A stretch of 64,000 nt of DNA from Alphaproteobacteria bacterium (lineage in GTDB: Bacteria > Pseudomonadota > Alphaproteobacteria > Rickettsiales > JABSSG01), in NCBI GenBank assembly GCA_030426905.1, contig JAUHXQ010000004.1, positions 62,001 to 126,000 of the forward strand, in the 5' to 3' direction. Below, piece after piece: positions 37,189 through 45,378 of this stretch. The notes beneath the pieces are model-generated. The model was not told where the DNA came from and searched no databases. It was given only the letters and a program-made list of their open reading frames with translations. The first letter of the stretch is position 1; every line of letters begins with the position of its first letter. The position numbers and the translations under genes were made by a program.

Positions 37189-37990
37189 TATACATCCCAC
37201 ATCACTAATTGAAGAAGGAGCCAAGATAGGTAAAGGTGTTACTATCGGTCCTTTTTGTGTAGTTAGCAAAGATACAATATTAGATGACAATGTAGAATTG
37301 AAATCTCATGTGTACTTATCAGGTAAAGTATTTATAGGAAAAAACACATCTATTTATTCTTTTGTTTCTATTGGTTGCGTGCCTCAAAATAGGAATGATG
37401 AAGGTAAGGAATCAGCAGTATCTATAGGTCAAAATAATATTATAAGAGAGCATGTGACAATTCATCGTGGTACAGATTCTGGTAATATAAAAACTATAAT
37501 AGGGAATAATTGCTTTATTATGGTTGGAGCTCATATAGCTCATGATTGTGTTATTGGTGATAATGTAACTATGGCAAACAATGCGACTTTAGGTGGTCAT
37601 GTAGTGCTTGAAAATTTTGTAGTTTTAGGTGGTTTAGTAGCAATTCACCAATTTGTACGTATAGGCGAGTGTTCAATGATTGGTGGTATGTCTGGTGTTA
37701 AATATGATGTGCCTCCGTTTTCAATGCTGATAGCACCAGAGCCAAATATGGAAGGTATAAATGTTGTAGGTATGAAGAGAAGAAATTTACAAAAATCAGA
37801 TAGAGTTGCTCTTAAGTCATCGTACGAGCTACTATTTAATAGTGATTATAGTTTATCTGAGGCTGTAGATTTAGTAGAGAGTAAATTTGCTTCTAATGAA
37901 GTAATTGATAAATTAATAAAATTTATAAAAAGCGACAGCATCAGAGGTATTAGAAAACCTAATTATTGTTATGGCAGAATTAAAGTATGA
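37181..37990 (+). CDS. lpxA: UDP-N-acetylglucosamine acyltransferase
   Basis: LpxA catalyses the first step of lipid A synthesis, acylating UDP-GlcNAc with 3-hydroxyacyl-ACP. It opens with IHPTSLIEEGAKIGKGVTIG and continues through hexapeptide coils. The catalytic His lies in MVGAHIAHDCVIGDNV, and IREHVTIHRGT and GGLVAIHQFVRIG are further signatures. A C-terminal helical bundle follows (~195-269). It is 269 aa. It overlaps fabZ (8 nt) and lpxI (20 nt), so the four lipid A genes are tightly coupled. Confidence 0.96.
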   Translation: MTNIHPTSLIEEGAKIGKGVTIGPFCVVSKDTILDDNVELKSHVYLSGKVFIGKNTSIYSFVSIGCVPQNRNDEGKESAVSIGQNNIIREHVTIHRGTDSGNIKTIIGNNCFIMVGAHIAHDCVIGDNVTMANNATLGGHVVLENFVVLGGLVAIHQFVRIGECSMIGGMSGVKYDVPPFSMLIAPEPNMEGINVVGMKRRNLQKSDRVALKSSYELLFNSDYSLSEAVDLVESKFASNEVIDKLIKFIKSDSIRGIRKPNYCYGRIKV

Positions 37991-38804
37991 TGGGAAAATA
38001 GCAGTTATTGCTGGAGGGGGAGCGCTACCAAGTCTAATAATAAATCAACTACAAGAATCTAGAAAAGATTTTCTTGTTTTGGCTATAGAAGATAATGCTG
38101 ATCGCATGACCTTATCTAATACTCATCATTATTGGGTTAACATCAATAATCCTGCTTCTATAATAAAGTTATTAAAAGAGCAAAACATCCAAAATTTGGT
38201 GTTTGCTGGAAGTATAAAAAGGCCACCTTTATTATCTATTAAGCTAAATAGTACGATAATGATATTTTTAGCAAAATTAGGCATTAGCAAACTAAGGGGG
38301 GGTACTGACTATCTGCATAGAATTATAACGCAGTTTGTTGAAGCACAGGGGTTTAAAGTGATAGCTCCTGAGGTTGTTGCTGCTGGTCTAGTCACTCCGG
38401 TTGGAGTATTAGGGAAGTTTAAACCTTTACAGTCTGATATTCGAGATATTGAAATAGGTAAGCAGGTATTACAAAAGCTGGGGTGTATGGATATAGGTCA
38501 ATCTGTAATAGTAGAAAATAAATGTGTTCTTGGTATTGAAGCTGCAGAAGGAACTGATCAATTAATTCAGCGGTGCAAAGCTTTAAAATTCGAGGAGAAG
38601 CGATTAGGAGTATTAGTTAAAATGAGCAAAGTTATGCAGGAGAGAAAGATAGATCTACCAACTATAGGTACGACTACGATTGATAAAGTAGCTGAAGCTG
38701 GTTTTCGTGGAATCGCGTTAGAGGCAAGCTCTAGCTTGATTATTGATATAAAACAAGTTATAAATAGAGCTAATGAACATAGAATATTTTTATTAGGTAT
38801 TTAG
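37971..38804 (+). CDS. lpxI: UDP-2,3-diacylglucosamine diphosphatase LpxI
   Basis: LpxI hydrolyses UDP-2,3-diacylglucosamine to lipid X and replaces LpxH in many Alphaproteobacteria. The family (DUF1009) is recognised by AVIAGGGALPSLI at the N-terminus, VFAGSIKRPPL, GGTDYLHRIITQFVEAQGF, the segment ENKCVLGIEAAEGTDQLI, VLVKMSK and the C-terminal PTIGTTTIDKVAEAGFRGI. It is 277 aa. Its start lies inside lpxA, as is usual for this gene pair. Confidence 0.95.
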   Translation: MAELKYDGKIAVIAGGGALPSLIINQLQESRKDFLVLAIEDNADRMTLSNTHHYWVNINNPASIIKLLKEQNIQNLVFAGSIKRPPLLSIKLNSTIMIFLAKLGISKLRGGTDYLHRIITQFVEAQGFKVIAPEVVAAGLVTPVGVLGKFKPLQSDIRDIEIGKQVLQKLGCMDIGQSVIVENKCVLGIEAAEGTDQLIQRCKALKFEEKRLGVLVKMSKVMQERKIDLPTIGTTTIDKVAEAGFRGIALEASSSLIIDIKQVINRANEHRIFLLGI

Positions 38805-38807
38805 TAA

Positions 38808-39368
38808 ATGGATGCGAAGAAAAAGGTAAAATTCTTATGTGAATTTATTCCTCTAATATCTTTTTTTGCAGTGTTTAGATTATTTGATATTATTATTGCT
38901 ACAGCTACGATAGTAATTTTGACATTGGTCAGCACGCTAATCAATTATATAGTAAATAAAGAATTTTCAGTGGTAAATCTTATTTCTGTAGCGATGATAA
39001 CGATTTTTGGCTCTATTACTGTGTTTAGCAATAACCCTATCTTTATTAAACTCAAGCCAACAATTATTAATTTATGTTTTGCTGCTATTTTGTTATTTGG
39101 AGTAATAAAGAAAAAAGTTTATTTAAAATTTTTATTTAACAAAACTGTAGTACTACCAGATGAGATTTGGTTAGTTCTTTCTAAAAGATTTATCTTGTTT
39201 TTTGTTTTATTAGCTTGTCTAAATGAGATAGTTTGGAGAAATTTTTCTGATTCTATATGGGTTTCATTTAAAGCATTTGGCTTGATTACTCTAAGCTTAA
39301 TATTTATGTTACTACAGATTCCTCTGTTTAAAAAGCATGCGGTAAACACTTCTTCATTATCTAAATAA
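38808..39368 (+). CDS. Inner membrane protein, YciB/septation protein A-like
   Basis: A 186 aa polytopic membrane protein with about five hydrophobic helices. KPTIINLCFAAILLFG and the C-terminal NEIVWRNFSDSIWVSFKAF match the YciB/IspZ pattern (K-P-T-x-x-N-x-x-F..., then NE-x-x-W-R). YciB takes part in intracellular septation and envelope integrity in enterobacteria. It begins 3 nt after lpxI and closes the envelope operon. The match is convincing but divergent, so I leave the symbol blank. Confidence 0.8.
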   Translation: MDAKKKVKFLCEFIPLISFFAVFRLFDIIIATATIVILTLVSTLINYIVNKEFSVVNLISVAMITIFGSITVFSNNPIFIKLKPTIINLCFAAILLFGVIKKKVYLKFLFNKTVVLPDEIWLVLSKRFILFFVLLACLNEIVWRNFSDSIWVSFKAFGLITLSLIFMLLQIPLFKKHAVNTSSLSK

Positions 39369-39549
39369 TTGAGTGAAGAAGTATTGCATATTCCAGAAGA
39401 GCATTAGAGATATAGTTAATTTAGGTGGATGCTTCAAAGTTTCTTATACAAGCAGAACCTAGGATTAAAAATAATTCGCTCTAGTTTTTTTGGTAATCTT
39501 GGTGTTGCTGTGAGCGTTTTATAACATAATTCTCTATGTTAACTTTTTC

Positions 39550-39578
39550 TTAACTAAACACCCTTACAATTAAATTAT
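39550..39578 (+). promoter_or_regulatory. Candidate promoter of the Cys/His-rich miniprotein
   Basis: A TTAACT -35-like hexamer, 17 nt spacing and AATTAT as -10-like hexamer lie 27 nt before the start codon. They are followed by a strong TAAGGAG ribosome-binding site at 39592-39598. The AT-rich background makes single boxes weak evidence. The strong ribosome-binding site and downstream terminator support an independent transcription unit. Confidence 0.3.
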
Positions 39579-39604
39579 TATTAATTTTAATTAAGGAGAG
39601 TGTT

Positions 39605-39862
39605 ATGGGACATTATCATACACCAAAGCAAAAATCTAGTAAAGAAAAAATAGAAGGATTTGCATGGAAAGTTAGACAAGAGTTGAGTGAAGAAGAAGAA
39701 GATTTTTGTGATGCTTTTTCAATCATGGCATGTTGTGGTACAGGTTACGACAATAAAAAAGTATGTAACTATGATGGCTGTGAATATAAATGTACATGTA
39801 ATGGTGAAGTAGTTGACAATCCTCATGGTAATTGTGAATCTTCTGATCATGGACATTATTAA
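39605..39862 (+). CDS. Hypothetical Cys/His-rich miniprotein (85 aa)
   Basis: I recognise no family. The protein has eight cysteines (35, 43, 44, 54, 59, 63, 65, 77), most within a 43-residue stretch, and histidines at both tips (MGHYHTP and SDHGHY). An acidic helix (ELSEEEEDF) precedes the Cys region. There is no signal peptide. Metal binding or disulfide folding are plausible but unproven. It has the best ribosome-binding site I noticed in this part of the window (AAGGAG, 7 nt spacing), its own likely promoter, and a strong terminator 30 nt after the stop. That suggests a well expressed single-gene unit. Confidence 0.75.
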   Translation: MGHYHTPKQKSSKEKIEGFAWKVRQELSEEEEDFCDAFSIMACCGTGYDNKKVCNYDGCEYKCTCNGEVVDNPHGNCESSDHGHY

Positions 39863-39891
39863 GATTATCTTATTTTATCGAAGATAGTTTT

Positions 39892-39925
39892 AGGGTATAC
39901 AATTTTTATTGTATACCCTTTTTTG
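39892..39925 (+). terminator. Rho-independent terminator
   Basis: A perfect 12 bp stem, AGGGTATACAAT (39892-39903) and ATTGTATACCCT (39908-39919), has a TTTT loop and is followed by a T6 tract. It is the strongest terminator in the window and ends the miniprotein transcript. It could also serve the minus-strand gene ending at 39957, though that side lacks an equally clear T tract. Confidence 0.85.
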
Positions 39926-39956
39926 TATATGTAGTGCAAGCATGCTAAATTTTCTT

Positions 39957-40394
39957 TTATAAAGCTTCTTCTGTAAAATATTGTACAATTGAGTCAATAG
40001 TATTTCCTATGATATGACTGGGGGAATAATTTTTATAAAACCAACAAAAGTCATTTGTAGTCTTAACACTATCTTCTTTCAAGTAACAACCAATAAAACC
40101 TGAAAATTCGAGATTAACTAACATAGCTATCGCAAATCCCAAAGCAGTATATGCTAAATCATGTTTGTGAATTAAATATAATTTTTTTAAAAAACTTGGG
40201 TTTTCTCCTAACAATTTTAATAACTCTGCAGGAGAACATTGGTCATCAACCTTATGAAAAAACTCTTCAAATTTTTTATTGGGTATTTCTATTCCTGCCT
40301 CTAATGCTTTGTCAATAAAATTAATAGAGCTTCTACCATTAGCTAAGTGTTTGTGTAAGTGTTTTTCGAGTAGTTCTTTGAATTCATCAGACAT
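39957..40394 (-). CDS. Hypothetical protein (145 aa)
   Basis: I recognise no family. The start MSDEFKELLEKHLHKHLA is preceded by TAAATAAA, with no good ribosome-binding site; a TTG four codons upstream is an alternative. The first 85 residues look helical and hydrophilic (DKALEAGIEIPNKKFEEFF, SPAELLKLL). A hydrophobic stretch (~90-115, YTALGFAIAMLVNLEFSGF) could be a membrane segment or a buried helix. It is downstream of hemW and midA on the same strand but separated by ~350 nt. Confidence 0.6.
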   Translation of the reverse strand: MSDEFKELLEKHLHKHLANGRSSINFIDKALEAGIEIPNKKFEEFFHKVDDQCSPAELLKLLGENPSFLKKLYLIHKHDLAYTALGFAIAMLVNLEFSGFIGCYLKEDSVKTTNDFCWFYKNYSPSHIIGNTIDSIVQYFTEEAL

Positions 40395-40395
40395 T

Positions 40396-40746
40396 TTATT
40401 TACCAAAATTATTGTTTGTATTTATATATAAATATAATCCTAAATTTTGTCAATAATTGTTACGAGATCATTAATTGCTAAGTTTTATAAGCTTAGAGCC
40501 CAGAGAAATTCATAACTTTTTGTCTTGTAGTGAATTTATTTTGAATTCTAGGCATTGTATGTCATCACTAGTTTCGTTGTTTAATAGTGAGTATTATTAC
40601 TTTGGTGCTTCTAATTTACTAAACCCTTTATAGGTGCGATAAAGTTGTACCTTGCTAATATGACTCTTTTATTTGTTTTTGCTGTGAGTCTCAAATAACA
40701 TTGAGCTTTTTATTTTTAGATAAAGACAATAGCAAGTATATCAAAA
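40396..40746. other. Gene-free region upstream of the 145 aa orphan
   Basis: About 350 nt with no ORF of interest in either direction. It should hold the promoter of the minus-strand orphan gene and the 3' end of the hemW-midA transcript. The only structure I see is one copy of the dispersed repeat (40528-40560), which ends in a short TAGTGA ... TCACTA inverted pair. Confidence 0.5.
40528..40560 (+). repeat. Dispersed intergenic repeat, copy B
   Basis: TAGTGAATTTATTTTGAAT followed by CTAGGCATTGTAT shares its first 15 bases exactly with copy A at 22788. TCACTA shortly after (about 40565-40570) forms an inverted pair with the initial TAGTGA. Confidence 0.4.
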
Positions 40747-41847
40747 TCAGAACCCGATATATTTATACTCGCTACCAGTTATAGCCATTGCTTTAAACAA
40801 AGAGCCCATTTGCGTGGTATCAAGAAGTCTGTTATACCCAGAAATAAGATCATGATGTTGTTGAGAGTTTTTACTGTTTTTTAACAATATATCTCTGCGA
40901 GCTTCAATCTGCATATTGAGTAGAAATTGACGTTGAGTAATCGGACCATGCACTTGTGCACCATATATTTTAGCTGTATTCGCTAATGATGCAAAATTAA
41001 CATGTGCGCTAATATCTGTGCTTCCGATATTTTCAAAAATAGGATGAAATTTGTGATCCTTAATTGACTGTAAAGTAGAGATAAAATTTCTGTGTTGATT
41101 ATCAGTATAACCGTAATCTATAATTAGTATTCCACCTTTATTTTTATTTAAATTCTCTGATATTTTTTTTACTAAAATATTTGCTGTATCATTAATCTCA
41201 ACAATTCCATCTTCTGGAACATGGTTAAATTCTTTAAATAAAAATGATCTAATATTTTCTCTCGCATTGTAAGAATTTATACATAGATGGTGCTGATCTT
41301 TGTGCAAATCAACCATATTGATATGCCATTTATTTTCCTTTTTCACATATTGATTTATTGGTAAGGCGTCAAAAAATTCATTGGCAATTATTATAGAAAA
41401 TTTCTCATCTACTTCGTCATAAGATTTGTGCCATTCTATTCTCGGATGACTTATATTTTCTTTTTGTTTTTCTATTAAAGAAGAATTGATTTCTATCAAG
41501 TGAATGTTCATTGAGTCATGGAAATTTTTTACATTCTTGGTAGCTCTGAGTAGGTCTTTCATTAAAGTGCCGTTGCCTGGACCTAGTTCTATAAGGTTAA
41601 AATTTTTTGGAGATCCAGAAGCTTGCCAAAAATTAGCACACCAAACTCCTATAATTTCACCGAATAATTGACTAATTTCTGGTGCAGTAATAAAATCTCC
41701 TTTTTTTCCGACTGGAAAGTCTTTTGAGGTATAATAGCCATCTGCACAATGCTGTAAGGTAAATTCCATAAAGCTAGCTATAGGCATGGGACCGTTTTCT
41801 AATATTTTAGATTTTACTTTTTCTGTAAGATCGACAATAATATTCAT
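40747..41847 (-). CDS. MidA/NDUFAF7-like SAM-dependent methyltransferase
   Basis: The family (DUF185/Methyltransf_28) includes human NDUFAF7, which dimethylates an arginine of complex I subunit NDUFS2. Signatures are GYYTSKDFPVGKKGDFITAPEIS near the N-terminus, the SAM site LIELGPGNGTLMKDLLRA, IIANEFFDALPI, and GGILIIDYGYT. It is 366 aa. It overlaps the hemW end by 4 nt. A complex I assembly role is inferred from family knowledge; the complex I genes are not here. Confidence 0.88.
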   Translation of the reverse strand: MNIIVDLTEKVKSKILENGPMPIASFMEFTLQHCADGYYTSKDFPVGKKGDFITAPEISQLFGEIIGVWCANFWQASGSPKNFNLIELGPGNGTLMKDLLRATKNVKNFHDSMNIHLIEINSSLIEKQKENISHPRIEWHKSYDEVDEKFSIIIANEFFDALPINQYVKKENKWHINMVDLHKDQHHLCINSYNARENIRSFLFKEFNHVPEDGIVEINDTANILVKKISENLNKNKGGILIIDYGYTDNQHRNFISTLQSIKDHKFHPIFENIGSTDISAHVNFASLANTAKIYGAQVHGPITQRQFLLNMQIEARRDILLKNSKNSQQHHDLISGYNRLLDTTQMGSLFKAMAITGSEYKYIGF

Positions 41848-42995
41848 ACTAATAACAGTTCAGATATAAGATAATTGAGTAGCATTTTTCCTCTATCGGT
41901 AAATTTCAAATTTTGCTGATCATATATTATTAGATGCTTTTTTATATAGAAATCAAGCTTTTCTTTATTAATAAATTCTACTAATGGTTTCATAAATTTC
42001 TGTTTGAAGTCTTTTAGGTTTATTCCTGTTTCTAGTCTTAGTCCCATAAGTAAATATTCTGTCACTATTTCTTCAATGAATAAGTCTTTTTTATGCTGTA
42101 TTCCATGGCGTTCTTTTGCAACATTGTTGAGCCATTTTTCGGGATTGTGAATCATCATTAAGGCACTAAGCTTATTTTGATCTAAGCTAAGGCGGCTGTG
42201 TGCTCCTGGTCCTATACCTAAATATTCATTATAATGCCAGTAATGCAAATTATGCTTACATTCTTTTCCAGCTTTAGCATAGTTTGATATTTCATATCTA
42301 ACTAAGCCATGCTCTAATAACATTTCTTGCGTTTTCTTATAAATTGCAATGGATAAATCTTGATTAGGCATTTTGAATTTTCCTTTTCGATATTGACTAT
42401 AAAATTCAGTGCCTTTTTCAATAGTAAGCTGGTATAATGAGATGTGATTTTTGACATATTTTAATATTTCTTTCAGCTCAGCATCCCACTCTTTTAATGT
42501 TTGTCTAGGTCTGGAATAAATTAAATCTATTGAATAATTATCAAAAAATTTATCAGCTATTTCTATTGTTTTGATGGCTTCTGTAACATTGTGTTCGCGT
42601 CCTAAGAATTTAAGGTCTTTACTATTGAAAGATTGCACTCCGATCGAAACTCTATTAATGCCTACAAATTTAAATTCTTTAAATTTTTGTGCTTCAGATG
42701 AAGTAGGATTTGCTTCTAAAGTTACTTCTATGTCGTTTATGTTGCTAATAGCATTTATTTTATTTAATATAGTTTCTATTATATAAGCAGGCATTAAAGA
42801 GGGTGTTCCACCGCCAAAGAATATTGACTTGATTCTACGAGAAGCAATTAAATTTTTAAAGTACTCTATCTCTACGAGGTAGTTTTTTAACCAGCGATTA
42901 GTATCAATTGTTTCTCTTACGTGGCTATTAAAGTCACAGTAAGGACATTTTTTTTTGCAAAAAGGCCAATGTATGTAGATTGCTAGGTCTTTCAT
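41844..42995 (-). CDS. hemW: Heme chaperone HemW (radical SAM)
   Basis: HemW belongs to the coproporphyrinogen III oxidase-like radical SAM family but inserts heme rather than decarboxylating. The cluster motif is C13-x3-C17-x2-C20 followed by Phe (HWPFCKKKCPYCDF), as expected for HemW. FFGGGTPSLM, EANPT, GVQSFN and DLIYSRPRQT follow in order. It is 383 aa. The C-terminal HemW domain (NYAKAGKECKHNLHYW, YLGIGPGAHS) is present. It is coupled to the midA-like gene. Confidence 0.92.
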   Translation of the reverse strand: MKDLAIYIHWPFCKKKCPYCDFNSHVRETIDTNRWLKNYLVEIEYFKNLIASRRIKSIFFGGGTPSLMPAYIIETILNKINAISNINDIEVTLEANPTSSEAQKFKEFKFVGINRVSIGVQSFNSKDLKFLGREHNVTEAIKTIEIADKFFDNYSIDLIYSRPRQTLKEWDAELKEILKYVKNHISLYQLTIEKGTEFYSQYRKGKFKMPNQDLSIAIYKKTQEMLLEHGLVRYEISNYAKAGKECKHNLHYWHYNEYLGIGPGAHSRLSLDQNKLSALMMIHNPEKWLNNVAKERHGIQHKKDLFIEEIVTEYLLMGLRLETGINLKDFKQKFMKPLVEFINKEKLDFYIKKHLIIYDQQNLKFTDRGKMLLNYLISELLLV

Positions 42996-43066
42996 GTAAT
43001 CTTAACTTTTTATTAATAAAAAAATGTTACAATATGTTTAGCATTAATTAAGATAAGGTAAAGCAA

Positions 43067-43759
43067 ATGCCACTTATAGGACATCTTTTTGTAGCTATTT
43101 TTTATAATACTATCTATGGATTAAAAAAATGGTTTAAAAATTTTTTTGATTTTAATACCAATAATCAAGAAAATACAGAAAATTATGAAGAAATGGAAGA
43201 GAATGATGATTATTTTCCTGCAGGAGAATTTCAGAATGATAATGTAGAAGATGAGGCTAAAGATGATAACTCTTTTTTAGAGAATGTACAAGATTTTGCT
43301 CATGACTCTTGGGATCAAGCAAAAGAGACGTTAGAAGAACATTTAGATGATTTAGGTTTGGAAGATGTAGCTGATCATTTTGCTACGGGAGTAGCAGAGG
43401 TACAAGATTTTGCTCATGACTCTTGGGATCAAGCAAAAGAGACGTTAGAAGAACATTTAGATGATTTAGGTTTGGAAGATGTAGCTGATCATTTTGCTAC
43501 GGGAGTAGCAGAGGTACAAGATTTCGTTTATGACTCTTGGGACCAAGCAAAGGAGACATTAGAGGAACATTTAGATGATTTAGATTTGGAAGATGTAGCC
43601 GATCATTTTGCTACAGGAGTAGCAGAGGTACAAGATTTCGTTTATGACTCTTGGGACCAAGCAAAGGAGACATTAGAGGAACATTTAGATGATTTTGGTT
43701 ATCTTCCAGATAGAGATTTGGAAGGAGATAGTGCCGATCTAGAGGAAGATGAACTCTAG
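43067..43759 (+). CDS. Acidic tandem-repeat protein (230 aa)
   Basis: I recognise no family. A hydrophobic/amphipathic N-terminus (~1-30, LIGHLFVAIFYNTIYGLKKW) could anchor it or act as an uncleaved signal. An acidic linker follows, then three complete and one partial 38-residue repeats starting VQDF(A/V)(H/Y)DSWDQ and containing KETLEEHLDDL and VADHFATGVAE. Each unit reads as two amphipathic helices. The tail is acidic (ADLEEDEL). It is a single-gene unit between divergent hemW and convergent tadA. Repeat proteins of this type in intracellular bacteria are often surface or effector proteins; that is inference only. Confidence 0.75.
   Translation: MPLIGHLFVAIFYNTIYGLKKWFKNFFDFNTNNQENTENYEEMEENDDYFPAGEFQNDNVEDEAKDDNSFLENVQDFAHDSWDQAKETLEEHLDDLGLEDVADHFATGVAEVQDFAHDSWDQAKETLEEHLDDLGLEDVADHFATGVAEVQDFVYDSWDQAKETLEEHLDDLDLEDVADHFATGVAEVQDFVYDSWDQAKETLEEHLDDFGYLPDRDLEGDSADLEEDEL
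43286..43699 (+). repeat. 114 bp in-frame tandem repeat (3.6 copies)
   Basis: Units begin at 43286, 43400, 43514 and 43628, exactly 114 bp apart. Units 1 and 2 appear identical in nucleotides. Units 3 and 4 share a different variant (GTTTATGACTCTTGGGACCA, with AAGGAGACATTAGAGGAAC). The paired identity implies recent duplication or gene conversion of neighbouring units. Confidence 0.95.
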
Positions 43760-43794
43760 TTATAGAGATGAAAAGTTATAATTCTAAGATTAAG

Positions 43795-43822
43795 ATTGTA
43801 GGTAAAATTTTTTATCTACAAT
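43795..43822 (+). terminator. Probable terminator of the tandem-repeat gene
   Basis: ATTGTAGGTAAAA and TTTTATCTACAAT form a ~12 bp stem with one G-U pair and a very short T-rich loop, 35 nt after the stop codon. A T-rich but imperfect tail (TCTTATAAT) follows. The convergent tadA operon ends nearby. Confidence 0.5.
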
Positions 43823-43877
43823 TCTTATAATGAGGTCCACTTAAAGTGTCTTAGTTGTAGTACTCTAGGGATATATG

Positions 43878-43908
43878 TAATGCATTTATTTTGAAGAATA
43901 AATATTGT
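43878..43908 (+). repeat. Dispersed intergenic repeat, copy C (degenerate)
   Basis: The sequence ATGCATTTATTTTGAAGAA then AATATTGT matches the other copies over the core TTTATTTTGAA and ATTGT, less well at the edges. It lies between the convergent repeat-protein gene and tadA. Confidence 0.3.
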
Positions 43909-43966
43909 CTTTAGTGCTCACTTTTCATTTTGTATTAGGAATTAGACTAAATTTGTTATAGCAAGC

Positions 43967-44428
43967 TCACTTTCTTTGGTTAGTAAAATATTTTTGTAAT
44001 AGGGATATGCTTTCTTTTTCTAAAATTCCACTATAAACTTGAGGTACATACAAACTTAGATTAGATTGATATATTTTAATATTACTATCTACTGCACCAA
44101 ACTTGCTATCATAACCTCCAAAATACAAACGTTCGATTCGTGCATAAGATATAGCTGCAGCACACATTGCGCATGGCTCTAAAGTGACATATAAATGACA
44201 TCCTTCTAATCGTTTGCTGTTCATTACATTACATGCATTTCTAATAGCAACAATTTCTGCATGTGCTGTGGGGTCATAGGAGATATTATTACTATTATAC
44301 CCTGAGCTAATAATTTTTTTTTGTTTTGGATCATATATTACTGCTCCTATAGGAATATCACCTTTTTGTTGAGCAATCATTGCAAATTCTAGTGCTTTGT
44401 GCATGCAATGATTATCAAAATATTTCAT
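43967..44428 (-). CDS. tadA: tRNA adenosine(34) deaminase
   Basis: TadA converts A34 to inosine in tRNA-Arg(ACG), whose gene is at 28.9 kb. The zinc/catalytic motif is TAHAEIVAI (His56, Glu58) with PCAMC (Cys86, Cys89). MIAQQKGDIPIGAVI at the N-terminus and FGGYDSKFGAV are TadA-typical. It is 153 aa. It overlaps the upstream cation efflux gene by 4 nt. Confidence 0.94.
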   Translation of the reverse strand: MKYFDNHCMHKALEFAMIAQQKGDIPIGAVIYDPKQKKIISSGYNSNNISYDPTAHAEIVAIRNACNVMNSKRLEGCHLYVTLEPCAMCAAAISYARIERLYFGGYDSKFGAVDSNIKIYQSNLSLYVPQVYSGILEKESISLLQKYFTNQRK

Positions 44429-45318
44429 AGACCTAAAAATTCTTTCTTCTCTTTTATTCCAGCTGGATCTTGGTGTATAATAACCTCTGCTCCTTGAAAT
44501 CTGTCTTTTATTTTTTCTTCGATTGTATCGGCAATAGTATGTGATGCGTACAAAGACATTTTACCATCTAATTCAAGGTGGAATTGTATAAAAGGTTTTC
44601 TTCCTGCATAGCGCGTTTTAAGATCATGGTATCCTTTTACTTTAGGATGAGACATTATAATTTTATCAAGTTTACGTTTTTCTGACGTTTGTAGTTCTTG
44701 GTCCATTAAGTTGCGAAATGCAGTGGATAAAAGTCTCCCTGCTCCATATATAATATATATTGCAATAAATAGAGCAAAGATAGGATCAATGATTTTACTA
44801 TTAAATAGTGTTGATAGATACAGTGAGATTATAACTGCGATATTTGTTAGTAAATCTACAGAGTAGTGAAGTCTGTCTGCTTTTACTATACTTGATCTAG
44901 TTTTATGTACTACATATGACTGATAGCTTATTAAAACTACGGTAATTAGTATGGATATTAGCATAATAGCAATGCCAACAAATCCTCTTTCTATCAGCTT
45001 GGGGTGTATTATACGCTTGATTGATACAACGATAATAAATATACCTGATAAGCTAAAAAAAGTAGATTGAGCAAACACAGCTAAATCTTCTGCTTTACCA
45101 TGGCCAAATCTATGTTCGTTATCGGGAGGTTGTAGGGCATATTTAGCAGCGATAAAGTTAATTAAAGACGCTGCAATATCTAGCAGAGAGTCTGTTAAAG
45201 ACGCTAAAATTGTTGGTGAATCAGTGATATACCAACCTATGATTTTTGCTATAATTATAAGTAATGCTACGATTATCGAAGCAAATACAGCTCTAACTAT
45301 TAAAAAATTACTTCTCAT
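44425..45318 (-). CDS. Cation diffusion facilitator transporter (FieF-like)
   Basis: A six-helix divalent metal/proton antiporter of the inner membrane. The intramembrane metal site is complete: Asp43 and Asp47 in TM2 (LTDSLLDIAAS) and His151 and Asp155 in TM5 (HYSVDLLTNIA), the pattern of E. coli FieF/YiiP. HRFGHGKAED follows TM2. The cytoplasmic C-terminal domain (~205-290; HDLKTRYAGRKPFIQFHLEL, VIIHQDPAG) is present. It is 297 aa. Zn, Fe or Mn are possible substrates. It is coupled to tadA. Confidence 0.9.
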   Translation of the reverse strand: MRSNFLIVRAVFASIIVALLIIIAKIIGWYITDSPTILASLTDSLLDIAASLINFIAAKYALQPPDNEHRFGHGKAEDLAVFAQSTFFSLSGIFIIVVSIKRIIHPKLIERGFVGIAIMLISILITVVLISYQSYVVHKTRSSIVKADRLHYSVDLLTNIAVIISLYLSTLFNSKIIDPIFALFIAIYIIYGAGRLLSTAFRNLMDQELQTSEKRKLDKIIMSHPKVKGYHDLKTRYAGRKPFIQFHLELDGKMSLYASHTIADTIEEKIKDRFQGAEVIIHQDPAGIKEKKEFLGL

Positions 45319-45378
45319 GCAGCCTATTATCGTGTATTATCTACTTAACATATTAAGTGAAAATTTGAGTAAAACAAA

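Noticed and set aside
39369-39549. Possible small RNA in the gap before the Cys/His-rich miniprotein
   Set aside because: No stable hairpin or terminator of its own was visible; it is adequately explained as the 3' end of the envelope operon and promoter space.
43286-43699. Regular direct repeats that could suggest a CRISPR or satellite array
   Set aside because: Units are 114 bp, contiguous without spacers and in frame within a long ORF; they are protein repeats.
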